Below are positions 7,643-16,995 of a stretch of DNA of 64,000 nt, piece after piece. The DNA is from Pelosinus fermentans DSM 17108 (lineage in GTDB: Bacteria; Bacillota; Negativicutes; DSM-13327), in NCBI RefSeq assembly GCF_000271485.2, contig NZ_AKVN02000001.1, positions 3,621,501 through 3,685,500 on the forward strand, written 5' to 3'. The notes under the pieces are model-generated. The model did no database searches, was not told the origin of the DNA, and saw only the letters and a program-made list of their open reading frames with translations. The position numbers were made by a program, and so were the translations under genes. Numbering within the stretch: position 1 is the stretch's first letter; every line of letters begins with the position of its first letter.

Positions 7643-9064
7643 TTATGCAGATATTTCTGATTTTGCTTCTTCTGCTGTATTTTTCAGGGCATTTTGATCC
7701 AAATAATCATATACAGCTTCTTTGTTCTTTCTGAATAAGACGTACAAGATCAGATACACTGCTACTGCAATACCAATCAAAACCGGAGATTGACTGAGGA
7801 AAGCTAAAAAGACTAAACCCATCAAAGGTTTTCCTAAGATATTAAAGCTGGTAATCAATAAAGCACCTACTGGTAAATGAACGCCTACGGATGCACAAAT
7901 ATCAGTAAACATAGGTGCTGTATAGGTACACATATACAAACCAGCACTAAACCATATGGTACCAGTAATCAGTACTTTAAAGATATTGCCGTTTACCAGG
8001 GGCACAATCCCTTGTACCATGAAAGGCAATGCTAACAAATCAACGACGGGCAATACCTGATTGCCTGGTAAGGCAAGAGCCATGAAGACCATAATGGGAA
8101 TGAGAATGATACCGGAAATTAACGTCGCAGGTTCACCATAACCAGTAGCATCATTTACGCCAAGATACCATTTACGTGACTTACTGCCGTTCTTAACGGA
8201 TTTCTTAGCAGCATCGGTTATTGGCAGAAAGGCTTGGGCAAATAAGCCTGCAACACGAGGAAAAATCGCCATGATCGCACTTGTAGCAATCCCCATTGTC
8301 GCAACTTGCCCCCATGCAGCCAATGTACCTAAGGCTTTGAAATTCCCCATGATGCCGATAAAGATGCCCAGCAATAAACCAAGGGAAACAGGTTCACCAA
8401 AAAAACCCAATTTTTTTTGCAGTTCCTCAGGACTTAATTTAATTTTATTCAAACCAAAAGCGTTTAATATCGGATCAAAGGCTACTGTGAACAGTGCCGC
8501 TTCAATATTATGCATAGCAATAATTGTACAATTGGGGTATTTATAATAGGTTGACCAGCGTTTGGCGATGAGCTCTGCGATGAGCAGACTATACATATTC
8601 AATAAAATCATACATCCTAATGATAGAATCATATTTTTAGTTACCATATAAATCATCGAACCCCATACCATGTAGGAATAGTTATTCCATAAGTCACCAG
8701 GCTGAAATACATCGGTCCATCTGGTTAGAAACAGTACCGTCTGTACTAATAATCCAACTCCTAGAAAAATCATGCCAGCTTCGGTAGAGTAAGCTACCAA
8801 TGCGGTAGCCTGCCAGCCTACATCAAATACAGGAAGTTGAATCCCCGTATTTTCTACCATGCTTTTGACTACGGGTGTAATAATCGGTGTAAATGCATTC
8901 AGCAGAAGTGTAAATCCTTCTAACCCAACTCCAGCATATAAGGCAGAGAAGAAAGCTTTTTTATTATTCACTTTTAATATTTTCGAAATAATAAAAATGA
9001 TAACTGGAACGAATACAGGCGATCCAAAGGTCTGAAAAACTTCTTTTAAGGTTTCAAAGAACAT
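7643..9064 (-). CDS. PTS galactitol-family permease, EIIC
   Basis: A 473-residue integral membrane protein with about ten hydrophobic segments and the galactitol-type EIIC pattern (GVGLEGFTLLL near the start; NDATGYGEPATLISG in the last third). It transports and phosphorylates a polyol or sugar with the IIA and IIB proteins encoded immediately upstream. The start is ATG 9064, with AAGGGGG 8 nt before it; an in-frame TTG six codons earlier overlaps that site. Galactitol-family IICs also carry pentitols, so the substrate is open. The AraD in the same operon favours a pentose-derived substrate. Confidence 0.85.
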   Translation of the reverse strand: MFFETLKEVFQTFGSPVFVPVIIFIISKILKVNNKKAFFSALYAGVGLEGFTLLLNAFTPIITPVVKSMVENTGIQLPVFDVGWQATALVAYSTEAGMIFLGVGLLVQTVLFLTRWTDVFQPGDLWNNYSYMVWGSMIYMVTKNMILSLGCMILLNMYSLLIAELIAKRWSTYYKYPNCTIIAMHNIEAALFTVAFDPILNAFGLNKIKLSPEELQKKLGFFGEPVSLGLLLGIFIGIMGNFKALGTLAAWGQVATMGIATSAIMAIFPRVAGLFAQAFLPITDAAKKSVKNGSKSRKWYLGVNDATGYGEPATLISGIILIPIMVFMALALPGNQVLPVVDLLALPFMVQGIVPLVNGNIFKVLITGTIWFSAGLYMCTYTAPMFTDICASVGVHLPVGALLITSFNILGKPLMGLVFLAFLSQSPVLIGIAVAVYLILYVLFRKNKEAVYDYLDQNALKNTAEEAKSEISA

Positions 9065-9093
9065 ATTGATTTCCCCCTTCAACTTTATTTATT

Positions 9094-9402
9094 TCATGAT
9101 TTACTTTCGATTTCTTTGATGACACGCATAACCTCTTCTAAGAATTCATCCTCGCCAAAGCCAGTAAGAAAACCGACGGCATCAATGGTAGGAACAGGGT
9201 AATTGCCCTTTGGCAGCGGACTTGTATGGGTAATAAAATCATAATTACCACCTTCGGATAATTGCAGTGCCTCCGTTGGTTTTGCCTCTGTCGCCGTAAT
9301 TTTGATCCCTTGCTCCTCCATTGCTTCCTTTAGTTTCTCGGCGATCATCGATGAAGTAACTGTACCAGAACCGCACACTGATAGTACATTAAACTTTCTC
9401 AT
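9094..9402 (-). CDS. PTS galactitol-family EIIB
   Basis: A 102-residue cytosolic EIIB. The phospho-accepting cysteine is C10 in VLSVCGSGTVTSSM. It receives phosphate from the IIA protein and passes it to the sugar bound by the IIC. The length is normal for a free-standing GatB-type subunit. It lies between the IIA and IIC genes of operon A with tight spacing. Confidence 0.88.
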   Translation of the reverse strand: MRKFNVLSVCGSGTVTSSMIAEKLKEAMEEQGIKITATEAKPTEALQLSEGGNYDFITHTSPLPKGNYPVPTIDAVGFLTGFGEDEFLEEVMRVIKEIESKS

Positions 9403-9446
9403 TTCATTGCCCCCTTCTAACTCTTACTTTATTACATTGCCTTGGC

Positions 9447-9896
9447 TTACTGGGCAAGGCAACTTAATAACTCTGAAATCTCTTCTTTGGAGCTGGCATC
9501 CCGAACTTTGATCAGCAGCTCTTTATTCTGAAAAACAGACATTAGATTTTTTAGTAATTGAATTTGTAAGTTGGGATCTTTCACAGCTAATAAAAATACG
9601 ACTTCTACATTTAATTTTTCTTCTGGGTTTACCATCGAATGAAATACAGATGGTTTTTTCAGCGTTGTTATGGCAATGTTCGATTGATTCACATGACCCG
9701 AATCCGTATGAGGTATCGCTACGCAAAAATCACCAATAGGAAGGCCTGTAGGAAGATTTCTTTCCCTTTCCAGTACCGCTTCAATATAACTATCCTTCAC
9801 ATAGCCTTTCGATAGCATCAAGGCTCCTAAGTTTTGAATAATTTCATTTGAAGTTTCTGCTTCCATATGTAATACAACTAAATCCAAATCCAGCAT
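9447..9896 (-). CDS. PTS EIIA, fructose/galactitol type
   Basis: A 149-residue EIIA of the fructose/mannitol/Ntr superfamily. The phosphorylated histidine is H63 in CVAIPHTDSGHVN, preceded by the typical GYVKDSYIEAVLERE helix. It accepts phosphate from HPr and donates it to the 9094-9402 EIIB. The gene follows the activator gene by 36 nt, so both share the sigma-54 promoter upstream of the activator. Confidence 0.88.
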   Translation of the reverse strand: MLDLDLVVLHMEAETSNEIIQNLGALMLSKGYVKDSYIEAVLERERNLPTGLPIGDFCVAIPHTDSGHVNQSNIAITTLKKPSVFHSMVNPEEKLNVEVVFLLAVKDPNLQIQLLKNLMSVFQNKELLIKVRDASSKEEISELLSCLAQ

Positions 9897-9932
9897 AATG
9901 TGTAACCACTCCTTAAATTAAATATCTTCCTC

Positions 9933-12809
9933 TTATTCTTTCATTTTTCCATAAAGCACTTCTTTAAATTGATTCATATCCCTTATCTCTTTCCAGTTCT
10001 CTATAAAATCCAGATTCAAAAAAGGTTTTAAAAGACTCTTTACAATTTTTTTATCATTAATTTTAAACGCAGGTAAGCATACAACATTTACATAACCTCT
10101 GCCCCACTGAATAGGCTCTTTTAATTTAGCAACCACAATCGCCGATTTCATAACGATGTGGGAGTCACCATGAGGAACAGCAATTCCCCCTTTCAAAAAG
10201 GTAGGTGACATCTCTTCACGCTGCACGACAGATTCCAAAAATTCTTTTTTTACATAGCCTTTATTAATCAGTAATAAGCACATCACTTCGATTAACTCTT
10301 TTTGGGAGCACCTATCAGATTCAAAAACAAGTAAATCTTCTTTGGGAAAATCCGCCCATGCATTTGCTTCATTTAAAAATACCTCAAACTCTCGTATACC
10401 ACTATTGAGCAAGCAGGGTTCATATACGACAAAGTTGATTCCTTCAATCTCCGGATTAATGGTTCCGATGATTGCCAATACTTTATATTTCTCTTGAAGC
10501 TCTTTTATTTTTTCTTTTAAATGTTCATCCATAATGCCCATTTGCACCACGGTAACATTGGCATATTTTTTTTCAATCACCTGTCTAATGTGCTGGGCTG
10601 TCCCTTCACCAGTAAGACACAAGGCAATTAACGCCATTGGTTTGCTGGTTTCTTCTATGCTCAATAAAGGATAGTTATAGCGTGTCTTCACTAAGCTAGA
10701 ATAGATTTGTGTCAAATTATTTTCAGGGATGGATGCCTTGCGCACCGCTTCTATTACCGTAAGCAAATCTACCCGGTCAAGAGTCTTAGTCGGTATCGCC
10801 AGCTTATCAGTAACCATCTTACCGATATCCACAAGGGAACCCATGTCCACTAAAAACAAGATCCCTCTTCCCTCATCCACAATTCTTGAAATCCCGATAA
10901 TTTTTTCATAGATTACGGACGGGCTTTCATCTAGTGGCATATCAATAGCAATGGGAAAATTCACATTCAGCAATGCTCTCACTACGTTGATAATTTCCGT
11001 AGCAATACGTCCATGTGATACTACGATAACACCTACCCTGTTTTGAGGCAGTTTATTTTGAAGAGCTGCCTTCACATACATGGCAATAAAGCCAATTTCA
11101 TCTTCTGGTATTTCTACCTTCTTCAATTCCTGCAGCCAGGCAGCAACTTGAATGGCAATTTCATATTCTTTAATAAAATCTTTTTTTATTTTTGCTAAAT
11201 TTATATTTATAATTTGCTGTTTCAATCGGACTCTTTTGATGGTTTCATTTAGATGAATGGCTAAGTAAATAAAGATATTTTCATTAATGTCATTATGCAT
11301 ATGCTCATTTAGTAATAGCAGCCTTACTTTTTTCACCAAATCAATAATATCTTTGTCTACTATATTTACTAATTCATTTAGGGAATAATATTTGTGATTG
11401 CTCGTAGATTTGGGTTCAAGATTGCTAAATTTATTGATAATAAAAGTCCATAATATTTCCTCTACTTCCGAAAAATCGATATGCAGTTTGGTTAATTCAT
11501 AATACTTCTTCTCAATCTGTCGATAGAAATCTTCTGGCAGCAGGCTTTCGCCATCTTGATTTCGTTTTATTACATTCACGTGATTCTTGACAAAGGGGAT
11601 AAACAACATATCCTGGATATAATTTCTGATTTCTAAGATATTGATATCTTCTAAAATAAAATCATGCTGGATGCTGTTAGTTTCCAATATATCCTCATAC
11701 CCGATGCTGATAATATCTTGATCCTTTCCTATATTTTTCATAAAGGCTCTAGCGCAAACCACTTGAATTGTACTTTTTAATTGACCGATGTTACCACTAA
11801 ATCGCTTCAATGTTAAAATTTCGATTACTTTCGACTGCACAAAAATTTTCACATTAATCCGATTGCATTCCTGTTGGAAAAACTCATATATAATCTCAAC
11901 TTTTTCTACGAAGACGCGTTCATGCAGAGACGGAATGGTAATGATCATGGGTATACGTCTTCTGAAACTTAACAGTAGGCTTGATTCCAAATTTTCTGTA
12001 GTAGCACCAATAAACATGATTTTTACTTTTCTTTCATCTCTAGTTTCACCTAATCTTCTGAATTTCCCCCGGTCTAATATTGAGAAAAGAATTTCTTGAC
12101 CTTTCGGCGGCAGCCTATGTATTTCATCTAAAAATAAAATACCGTTATTGGCATGCTCCACCAGCCCCTCCGTATCATTATCAGCACCAGTAAAAGCACC
12201 TTTTTTGTAACCATATAATAGCGACAATAAAAGCTGGGGATTATCGCTGTAATCAGCACAGTTAAAAACGATAAAAGGTACGTTATCGCCTATGATTAGC
12301 TGCTGCTTTGCAAAATGATACATACATTCAGCAAATTGTGTTTTCCCAACGCCGCTTTCCCCGATAATCAGCGTAGACAGCCCAAAGGGAGGATATAAGA
12401 TTGCCGATTTTGATTGTGTAATACTTTGTTCCAGGCTGCCATCATGACCCACCAACTTTGAAAAAGGATCTTGCAATACGCGGGTCTCCTCTTGTACTTG
12501 AAACTCACCGCCATTTACTTCACTAAAAAATTCTTCTACTACATGTCTGGATATATCAAAACCAGACTCCATTAGCCTCTTCGTAAGTTCAGCAATATTC
12601 AGCTTTCCATTTTCCGCTATGATTCTTTCCATTGCTTTTTTCAAATGAGGTCGACGCCGTTCTCTTGAATTGCCAATCCCTAACTCTTTGCGCAAAATAG
12701 TAATTTGTTCCCTTGTGGTAGATAGCATTTTCCCTAACTTTGCATCTGTAAATGGTTCCTTTCCATTTTCCGTTTTTATAATACTTAGCATCTTTTCCTT
12801 TACATCCAT
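9933..12809 (-). CDS. LevR-like sigma-54 activator with PTS domains (operon A)
   Basis: A 958-residue modular regulator. Residues 1-100 hold helix-turn-helix DNA binding; the AAA+ domain has Walker A GESGVGKT (150-157), the sigma-54 contact loop GAFTGA (204-209) and Walker B ILFLDE (224-229). A PRD follows (about 470-580), then an EIIA-Man-like domain (VGVIVVSHGRIATE), an EIIB-like region (IALCLTGEGTAQ) and a C-terminal EIIA-Fru-like domain (GGIAVPHGDSHIV). Phosphorylation of PRD and EII-like histidines should tell it whether substrate is being transported. ATG 12809 is preferred over an adjacent GTG. It heads operon A and is probably autoregulated. Confidence 0.9.
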   Translation of the reverse strand: MDVKEKMLSIIKTENGKEPFTDAKLGKMLSTTREQITILRKELGIGNSRERRRPHLKKAMERIIAENGKLNIAELTKRLMESGFDISRHVVEEFFSEVNGGEFQVQEETRVLQDPFSKLVGHDGSLEQSITQSKSAILYPPFGLSTLIIGESGVGKTQFAECMYHFAKQQLIIGDNVPFIVFNCADYSDNPQLLLSLLYGYKKGAFTGADNDTEGLVEHANNGILFLDEIHRLPPKGQEILFSILDRGKFRRLGETRDERKVKIMFIGATTENLESSLLLSFRRRIPMIITIPSLHERVFVEKVEIIYEFFQQECNRINVKIFVQSKVIEILTLKRFSGNIGQLKSTIQVVCARAFMKNIGKDQDIISIGYEDILETNSIQHDFILEDINILEIRNYIQDMLFIPFVKNHVNVIKRNQDGESLLPEDFYRQIEKKYYELTKLHIDFSEVEEILWTFIINKFSNLEPKSTSNHKYYSLNELVNIVDKDIIDLVKKVRLLLLNEHMHNDINENIFIYLAIHLNETIKRVRLKQQIININLAKIKKDFIKEYEIAIQVAAWLQELKKVEIPEDEIGFIAMYVKAALQNKLPQNRVGVIVVSHGRIATEIINVVRALLNVNFPIAIDMPLDESPSVIYEKIIGISRIVDEGRGILFLVDMGSLVDIGKMVTDKLAIPTKTLDRVDLLTVIEAVRKASIPENNLTQIYSSLVKTRYNYPLLSIEETSKPMALIALCLTGEGTAQHIRQVIEKKYANVTVVQMGIMDEHLKEKIKELQEKYKVLAIIGTINPEIEGINFVVYEPCLLNSGIREFEVFLNEANAWADFPKEDLLVFESDRCSQKELIEVMCLLLINKGYVKKEFLESVVQREEMSPTFLKGGIAVPHGDSHIVMKSAIVVAKLKEPIQWGRGYVNVVCLPAFKINDKKIVKSLLKPFLNLDFIENWKEIRDMNQFKEVLYGKMKE

Positions 12810-12839
12810 CACAAAACCCCTCTTCTGCTTATATAATAC

Positions 12840-12854
12840 GCAAGTCCCGTGCCA
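12840..12854 (-). promoter_or_regulatory. sigma-54 (-24/-12) promoter of operon A
   Basis: On the minus strand TGGCACGGGACTTGC matches the consensus TGGCAC-N5-TTGC exactly, with 10 bp between the GG and GC elements. It is about 30 nt upstream of the activator start. A TGTGAGAATGTGA direct repeat lies about 20 bp further upstream and may be part of a binding site. Confidence 0.85.
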
Positions 12855-13026
12855 TACAAAAAATGATTTTTCACATTCTCACAATCCGCATTTTCCCTGT
12901 ACTCAAATAACTTTTCACCTTTTTCTGAAAATTTCGTACATAATATCATAGTAAAAATCAGTAAATGTATACAAAAAGGCTGTACATTCTTTTTTCATTG
13001 CGAACAGAGAGATAAAGAAAAACGAT

Positions 13027-13120
13027 TGAAACGCGAAGACGCAAAGACGCTTACGCGTACACGAAGGACACAAAGGAGGATTTTAAATTTTTCTCTGTGT
13101 CCTTTGCGTTTACCGTTTCC
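13027..13120. repeat. dispersed GAACC-type repeat, copy B (degenerate ends)
   Basis: GAAACGCGAAGACGCAAAGA at one end and TCCTTTGCGTTTACCGTTTC at the other are inverted relatives of the GAACCRCAAAG family. The inner AAGGACACAAAGG and TGTGTCCTTTGCG are also inverted. Confidence 0.55.
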
Positions 13121-13256
13121 CTTAAAAAAGCTTATACTTTCTAGATTATTAAAGAAACTCATTAAAATTCCATATAATGGTTAATCCACTATCCCAAACA
13201 CATTATATAACGATTCACATGAGTCAAAAAGATTATATGCTAGAAATAAAAAAACA

Positions 13257-13305
13257 CTTCTCCGCGTTCTCTGTGGATCTCTGTGCCCTCTGTGTTTATC
13301 GTTCT
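13257..13305. repeat. half copy of the dispersed repeat, copy C
   Basis: CTCCGCGTTCTCTGTGGATC and CCCTCTGTGTTTATCGTTC match one arm of the repeat family; the partner arm is missing. Confidence 0.4.
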
Positions 13306-13367
13306 TTTAAAAGCAACTTATAAAATAACCCGATATGATAGTGCCACATCGAATTAAGCGCAACAAT

Positions 13368-13424
13368 ACCAAGGGACTGCCTCGCCACGATTTTTTTAAA
13401 ATCGCGGCGAAGCAGCCCCTTGGT
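13368..13424 (-). terminator. long hairpin after operon B
   Basis: ACCAAGGGACTGCCTCGCCA and its near complement form a stem of over 20 bp with three mismatches, 23 nt downstream of pfkA. It is the likely end of operon B, although the T run after it on the minus strand is weak. Confidence 0.6.
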
Positions 13425-13446
13425 TCTTATTGTATTTTATGAATTT

Positions 13447-14406
13447 TTATATTGACAAGATTTGAGATAAATTATACATTTCGTGATCAAATACTTTTGT
13501 TTTGCTAAGTGCCTTCATCATATCAATATCAATCAAACGATTGTCTTTTATACCAATTGCACGATTGGATTTTCCTTCAATTAATAAATTTACAGCCTTA
13601 GCGCCCATTTTACTTGCTAAAATTCGGTCAAAAGCCGTTGGAACCCCGCCCCGCTGTAAATATCCAAGTACCGTAACCCGCGATTCAATACCCGTAATGG
13701 CAAATATCTCTTTTTGCAGCTCTACAGCCGATTCCCTGCCTTCAGCCAAAATAATAATACTGTGAGCTTTCCCCCGTTTTTTCCCCTGTAACATTTTCTC
13801 ACAGATTTTAGTTGCTTCATATTTTTCTTCTGGAACTAAGATGCTTTCTGCTCCTCCAGCAAGACCTGCATAAAGAGCGATATCCCCGCAGCACCTTCCC
13901 ATCACTTCAATAATAGTTACTTTCTCATGAGACATGGATGTATCTCTTATTTTACTAATGGAATCAAGTACGGTATTGACTGCCGTATCAAAACCAATTG
14001 TATAATCGGTGTATGCTAAATCATTATCAATCGTACCTGGAATTCCTACAACTTTTATACCAGTCTGGCTAATTTTATTGGCTCCCTGAAAAGAGCCATC
14101 TCCTCCAATTACAATCAATCCATCAATTTCATTTTTTTCTAATATACCAATAGCTTCGTTGATACCAGCTTCCGTTCTCATTTTCTCGCATCTTGAGGTT
14201 TTAAGAACGGTTCCGCCCCTGTGAATAATATCTCCCACAGATGAGATATGCATTTCTTTTATCTCACCATCTAAGAGTCCCGTATAACCTCTTTGGATTC
14301 CAACGACCTTAATATCGTTATATATGGCGGTTCTCACAATGGCTCGAATAGCGGCATTCATGCCTGGGGCATCCCCTCCACTGGTTAATACTCCTATTTT
14401 CTTCAC
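13447..14406 (-). CDS. pfkA: ATP-dependent 6-phosphofructokinase
   Basis: 319 residues, the normal bacterial length. The ATP-binding start [19 protein letters not shown], the phosphate loop [11 protein letters not shown] and the catalytic [19 protein letters not shown] are all present. It phosphorylates fructose-6-phosphate to the 1,6-bisphosphate. As last gene of operon B it can drain the fructose-6-phosphate made by transketolase chemistry into glycolysis. A second PfkA is encoded at 29704-30666. The copies differ in sequence and each belongs to a PTS operon. Confidence 0.93.
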   Translation of the reverse strand: MKKIGVLTSGGDAPGMNAAIRAIVRTAIYNDIKVVGIQRGYTGLLDGEIKEMHISSVGDIIHRGGTVLKTSRCEKMRTEAGINEAIGILEKNEIDGLIVIGGDGSFQGANKISQTGIKVVGIPGTIDNDLAYTDYTIGFDTAVNTVLDSISKIRDTSMSHEKVTIIEVMGRCCGDIALYAGLAGGAESILVPEEKYEATKICEKMLQGKKRGKAHSIIILAEGRESAVELQKEIFAITGIESRVTVLGYLQRGGVPTAFDRILASKMGAKAVNLLIEGKSNRAIGIKDNRLIDIDMMKALSKTKVFDHEMYNLSQILSI

Positions 14407-14472
14407 GAATCAGATCTCCTTTTCCATCTATGCTCCAAATCGATATTGAAGCTTTATGATGTAAGAATTTAT

Positions 14473-14530
14473 GAACCACAAAGGCGCAATGCCGCTGAAC
14501 CCCTTTGTGCCCTTTGCGTCTTTGTGGTTC
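14473..14530. repeat. dispersed repeat, copy D
   Basis: GAACCACAAAGGCGCAATGC at one end and TGCGTCTTTGTGGTTC at the other are inverted. It lies inside operon B, between the transketolase C-terminal gene and pfkA. Confidence 0.65.
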
Positions 14531-14572
14531 AATTCATTTTATTACTTGAAAGGATGCGCAGTGTTTTTCTAT

Positions 14573-15505
14573 TTACTTTTTGCTATTCACTGTCTTTTGT
14601 GCTGTATCATAAATATTTTCAACGGTTAATCCATATTTGGTTAATAGCTCTTCTGGTTTTCCTGATTCACCAAAGGTATCATTCATGCCGATTTTCACGA
14701 CTTGTACCGGATAATGCGTCGATAGTACATCGCAAACTGCGCTGCCCAGACCGCCAATAACAGAATGCTCTTCTACAGTTAGAATTCGCTTTGTTTCTTT
14801 TGCCGCTTGAATAATCAGTTCCTCATCAATGGGCTTAATTGTTGAAATATTAATTACCCTAGCAGAAATACCCTCTTGTTTTAAAAGTTCTGCTGCTTTT
14901 AAACATTTACTAATCATTAGCCCCATACCAATAATGGTAATATCCTTACCATCCTTTAGGACATTTCCTTTACCAAAGGTAAACGTGTGGCTTTCATCAA
15001 AAATCGGCGGCACTCCCAAGCGCCCTAAACGCAGGTAGACTGGACCATCAATATGAGCTGCTGCTCTAACTGCCTGCCTTGTTTCCACATCATCTGCAGG
15101 TACTATGATCTTCATGTTGGGTAAGGATCTCATAATGGCAATATCCTCAATGGACTGATGAGAACCCCCATCTTCTCCTACTGTAATTCCTGCATGGGTT
15201 GCAGCAATTTTCACATTCAGCTTTGGGTAACAAATGGAATTTCTAATGATTTCAAAAGCTCTGCCTGTAGCAAAAACAGCAAAGGTACTGGCAAAAGGAA
15301 TTTTTCCTGTAGTGGCGAGTCCTGCTGCCATTCCCATCAAATTCTGCTCGGCAATGCCTGCATTAATAAAGCGTTTTGGAAAGTGCTTTGCAAATCCTGC
15401 TGTCTTAGTGGATTTGGATAAATCCGCATCCAAGACTACGATATCTTTATTTTCTTTTCCCAATTCAATTAAAATATTTCCATAGGATTCTCTTGTAGCA
15501 ATCAT
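14573..15505 (-). CDS. transketolase, C-terminal subunit
   Basis: 310 residues covering the pyrimidine-binding and C-terminal domains of transketolase. Visible blocks are DADLSKSTKTAGFAKHFPKR, FINAGIAEQNLMGMAAGLA with the catalytic Glu, HAGITVGEDGGSHQS, and a C-terminal TVEEHSVIGGLGSAV. With the protein encoded just upstream it forms a split, two-subunit thiamine-diphosphate enzyme that moves two-carbon units between sugar phosphates. This agrees with the Rpe and RpiB genes in the same operon. Confidence 0.9.
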   Translation of the reverse strand: MIATRESYGNILIELGKENKDIVVLDADLSKSTKTAGFAKHFPKRFINAGIAEQNLMGMAAGLATTGKIPFASTFAVFATGRAFEIIRNSICYPKLNVKIAATHAGITVGEDGGSHQSIEDIAIMRSLPNMKIIVPADDVETRQAVRAAAHIDGPVYLRLGRLGVPPIFDESHTFTFGKGNVLKDGKDITIIGMGLMISKCLKAAELLKQEGISARVINISTIKPIDEELIIQAAKETKRILTVEEHSVIGGLGSAVCDVLSTHYPVQVVKIGMNDTFGESGKPEELLTKYGLTVENIYDTAQKTVNSKK

Positions 15506-15533
15506 ATTGTTTCCCCCTAGGTATTATTATCGA

Positions 15534-16349
15534 CTATCGAATATTTCGTTCCAGTTCTTCAATGGCTTTAGCTCGTTCTACCTCTGACGGGGCTACCCCA
15601 TGCCAGCCTACTTGATTCTCCATGAAGGAAACACCTTTTCCCTTACTGGTTTTCGCAATAATTGCCGTTGGCCTTCCTTTAACTTCTTTTGCCTGTTTAA
15701 ATGATCTTTCAATCTCTGTAAAGCAATGTCCATCAATCTCTATCACATTCCAGCCAAAGCTTTCCCATTTTTCTTTTAATGGATTAACTTTCATAACCTC
15801 ATCATTCGTCCCATCAATTTGTAAACCATTATTATCAATGATCGCCACTAGATTATCCAATTTATAATGGGAAGCCGCCATGGCAGCTTCCCAAACGATT
15901 CCTTCTTGAAGCTCTCCATCACCTAATAAGGTATAAATCCGATATGATTTCTCATCGATTTTACCTCCTAATGCCACACCTACTGATGCGGAAAAACCTT
16001 GCCCCAATGATCCTGTTGACATTTCTACGCCAGGAACTTTCAGCATATCAGGATGCCCCTGCAGAAAACTTCCCAGCTTTCTCAAGTTTGTCAATTCACT
16101 AGTATTAAAAAAGCCTTTCATGGCAAGAGTTCCATATAGTACTGGAGCTGCATGCCCTTTACTCAATATAAACCGATCTCGATCCGGATTGTCTTTGTCT
16201 TCACTATCGATCTTCATTTCTTTAAAATACAGGTAGATCAAAAGATCGGCTGCTGATAAGGCTCCTCCCGGATGCCCAGACCCCGCTGCGGCTAACATAT
16301 TGATAATATGGATTCGTAATTGATTTGCATATATTTTCATTGGCTCCAT
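15534..16349 (-). CDS. transketolase, N-terminal subunit
   Basis: 271 residues with the ThDP-binding half of transketolase: AAGSGHPGGALSAADLL, LSKGHAAPVLYG, and the metal motif GDGELQEGIVWEAAMAASHY with LDNLVAIIDNNGLQIDG. Such split transketolases are common in Clostridia-like genomes. The ATG has GGGAGG 7 nt upstream. A 138-bp palindromic element fills the gap to rpiB and ends only 11 bp before this ribosome site, so read-through must pass it. Confidence 0.9.
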   Translation of the reverse strand: MEPMKIYANQLRIHIINMLAAAGSGHPGGALSAADLLIYLYFKEMKIDSEDKDNPDRDRFILSKGHAAPVLYGTLAMKGFFNTSELTNLRKLGSFLQGHPDMLKVPGVEMSTGSLGQGFSASVGVALGGKIDEKSYRIYTLLGDGELQEGIVWEAAMAASHYKLDNLVAIIDNNGLQIDGTNDEVMKVNPLKEKWESFGWNVIEIDGHCFTEIERSFKQAKEVKGRPTAIIAKTSKGKGVSFMENQVGWHGVAPSEVERAKAIEELERNIR

Positions 16350-16373
16350 AAGAAAACCTCCCTATATAATTAA

Positions 16374-16511
16374 TAGTCTCTTGGAAAACAACTATCTATA
16401 GCCACAAACAGGCAAAGGATGAGCATAACTATAAGCGTAGGTTAAGTACAACGGCGAAGCGTTAGCTATGCTCATCCTTTGCCGTCCTAAATGAGATTTT
16501 CCAAAAGACTA
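16374..16511. mobile_element. MITE-like palindromic element inside operon B
   Basis: The terminal repeats TAGTCTCTTGGAAAA (16374-16388) and the complement of TAGTCTTTTGGAAAA (16497-16511) match at 14 of 15 positions. Inside, GGCAAAGGATGAGCATA (16411-16427) pairs with TATGCTCATCCTTTGCC (16467-16483). The 138-bp unit has no open frame and nearly fills the rpiB-transketolase gap. No clear target duplication is visible. Confidence 0.5.
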
Positions 16512-16518
16512 CATTTAC

Positions 16519-16977
16519 TTACTGCTGGTTTCCAAGTTCATAATCAAGAATAAACTGTATCCGCTGTGCATGCTTACCTGCATCAAAGGATGCTGCAAGC
16601 CATTCCTTCGTAATCTCCAGTGCCAAGCCACTGCCGATTACTCTTTCTCCCATACATAATATATTAGAATCATTATGTGCTCTTGTGGCTTTAGCAGAAA
16701 AAGTATCGTGCACCACAGCAGCCCGGATCCCTTTTACCTTATTAGCCATAATTGACATTCCTATGCCAGTACCACAAATTAGAATCCCTTTCCAATCATC
16801 ATTACCGGCAACTTTCTCAGCTACGCGCTTTGCAATCGGTCCATAATTAACACTGTCTGCAGAATAAGCACCTACATCTTCCACTTCTATTTTCAATTCT
16901 TTTAACAGACTAATAACCTTTTCTTTGAGTCTAAAACCCGCATGATCACTGCCAATTATGATTTTTGTATTTTCCAT
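16519..16977 (-). CDS. rpiB: ribose-5-phosphate isomerase B
   Basis: 152 residues of the RpiB/LacAB family. The N-terminal IIIGSDHAGFRLKEKV, the catalytic cysteine in GILICGTGIGMSIMANKVKG, and AAVVHDTFSAKATRAHND are conserved. It interconverts ribose-5-phosphate and ribulose-5-phosphate. A role as galactose- or allose-6-phosphate isomerase cannot be excluded, but rpe and transketolase genes alongside favour pentose phosphates. Confidence 0.88.
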   Translation of the reverse strand: MENTKIIIGSDHAGFRLKEKVISLLKELKIEVEDVGAYSADSVNYGPIAKRVAEKVAGNDDWKGILICGTGIGMSIMANKVKGIRAAVVHDTFSAKATRAHNDSNILCMGERVIGSGLALEITKEWLAASFDAGKHAQRIQFILDYELGNQQ

Positions 16978-16995
16978 TTCATTCTCGTCCCTTCC

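Larger units (their letters stand above)
12855..13446. other. 590-bp intergenic region between operons A and B
   Basis: It holds the upstream part of the operon A promoter, two copies of the dispersed repeat (listed separately), fragments of the TCATTGCGA and CTTATACTTTCTA repeats near 12998 and 13131, and the long hairpin after pfkA. No open frame with a ribosome site was found. Confidence 0.6.
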
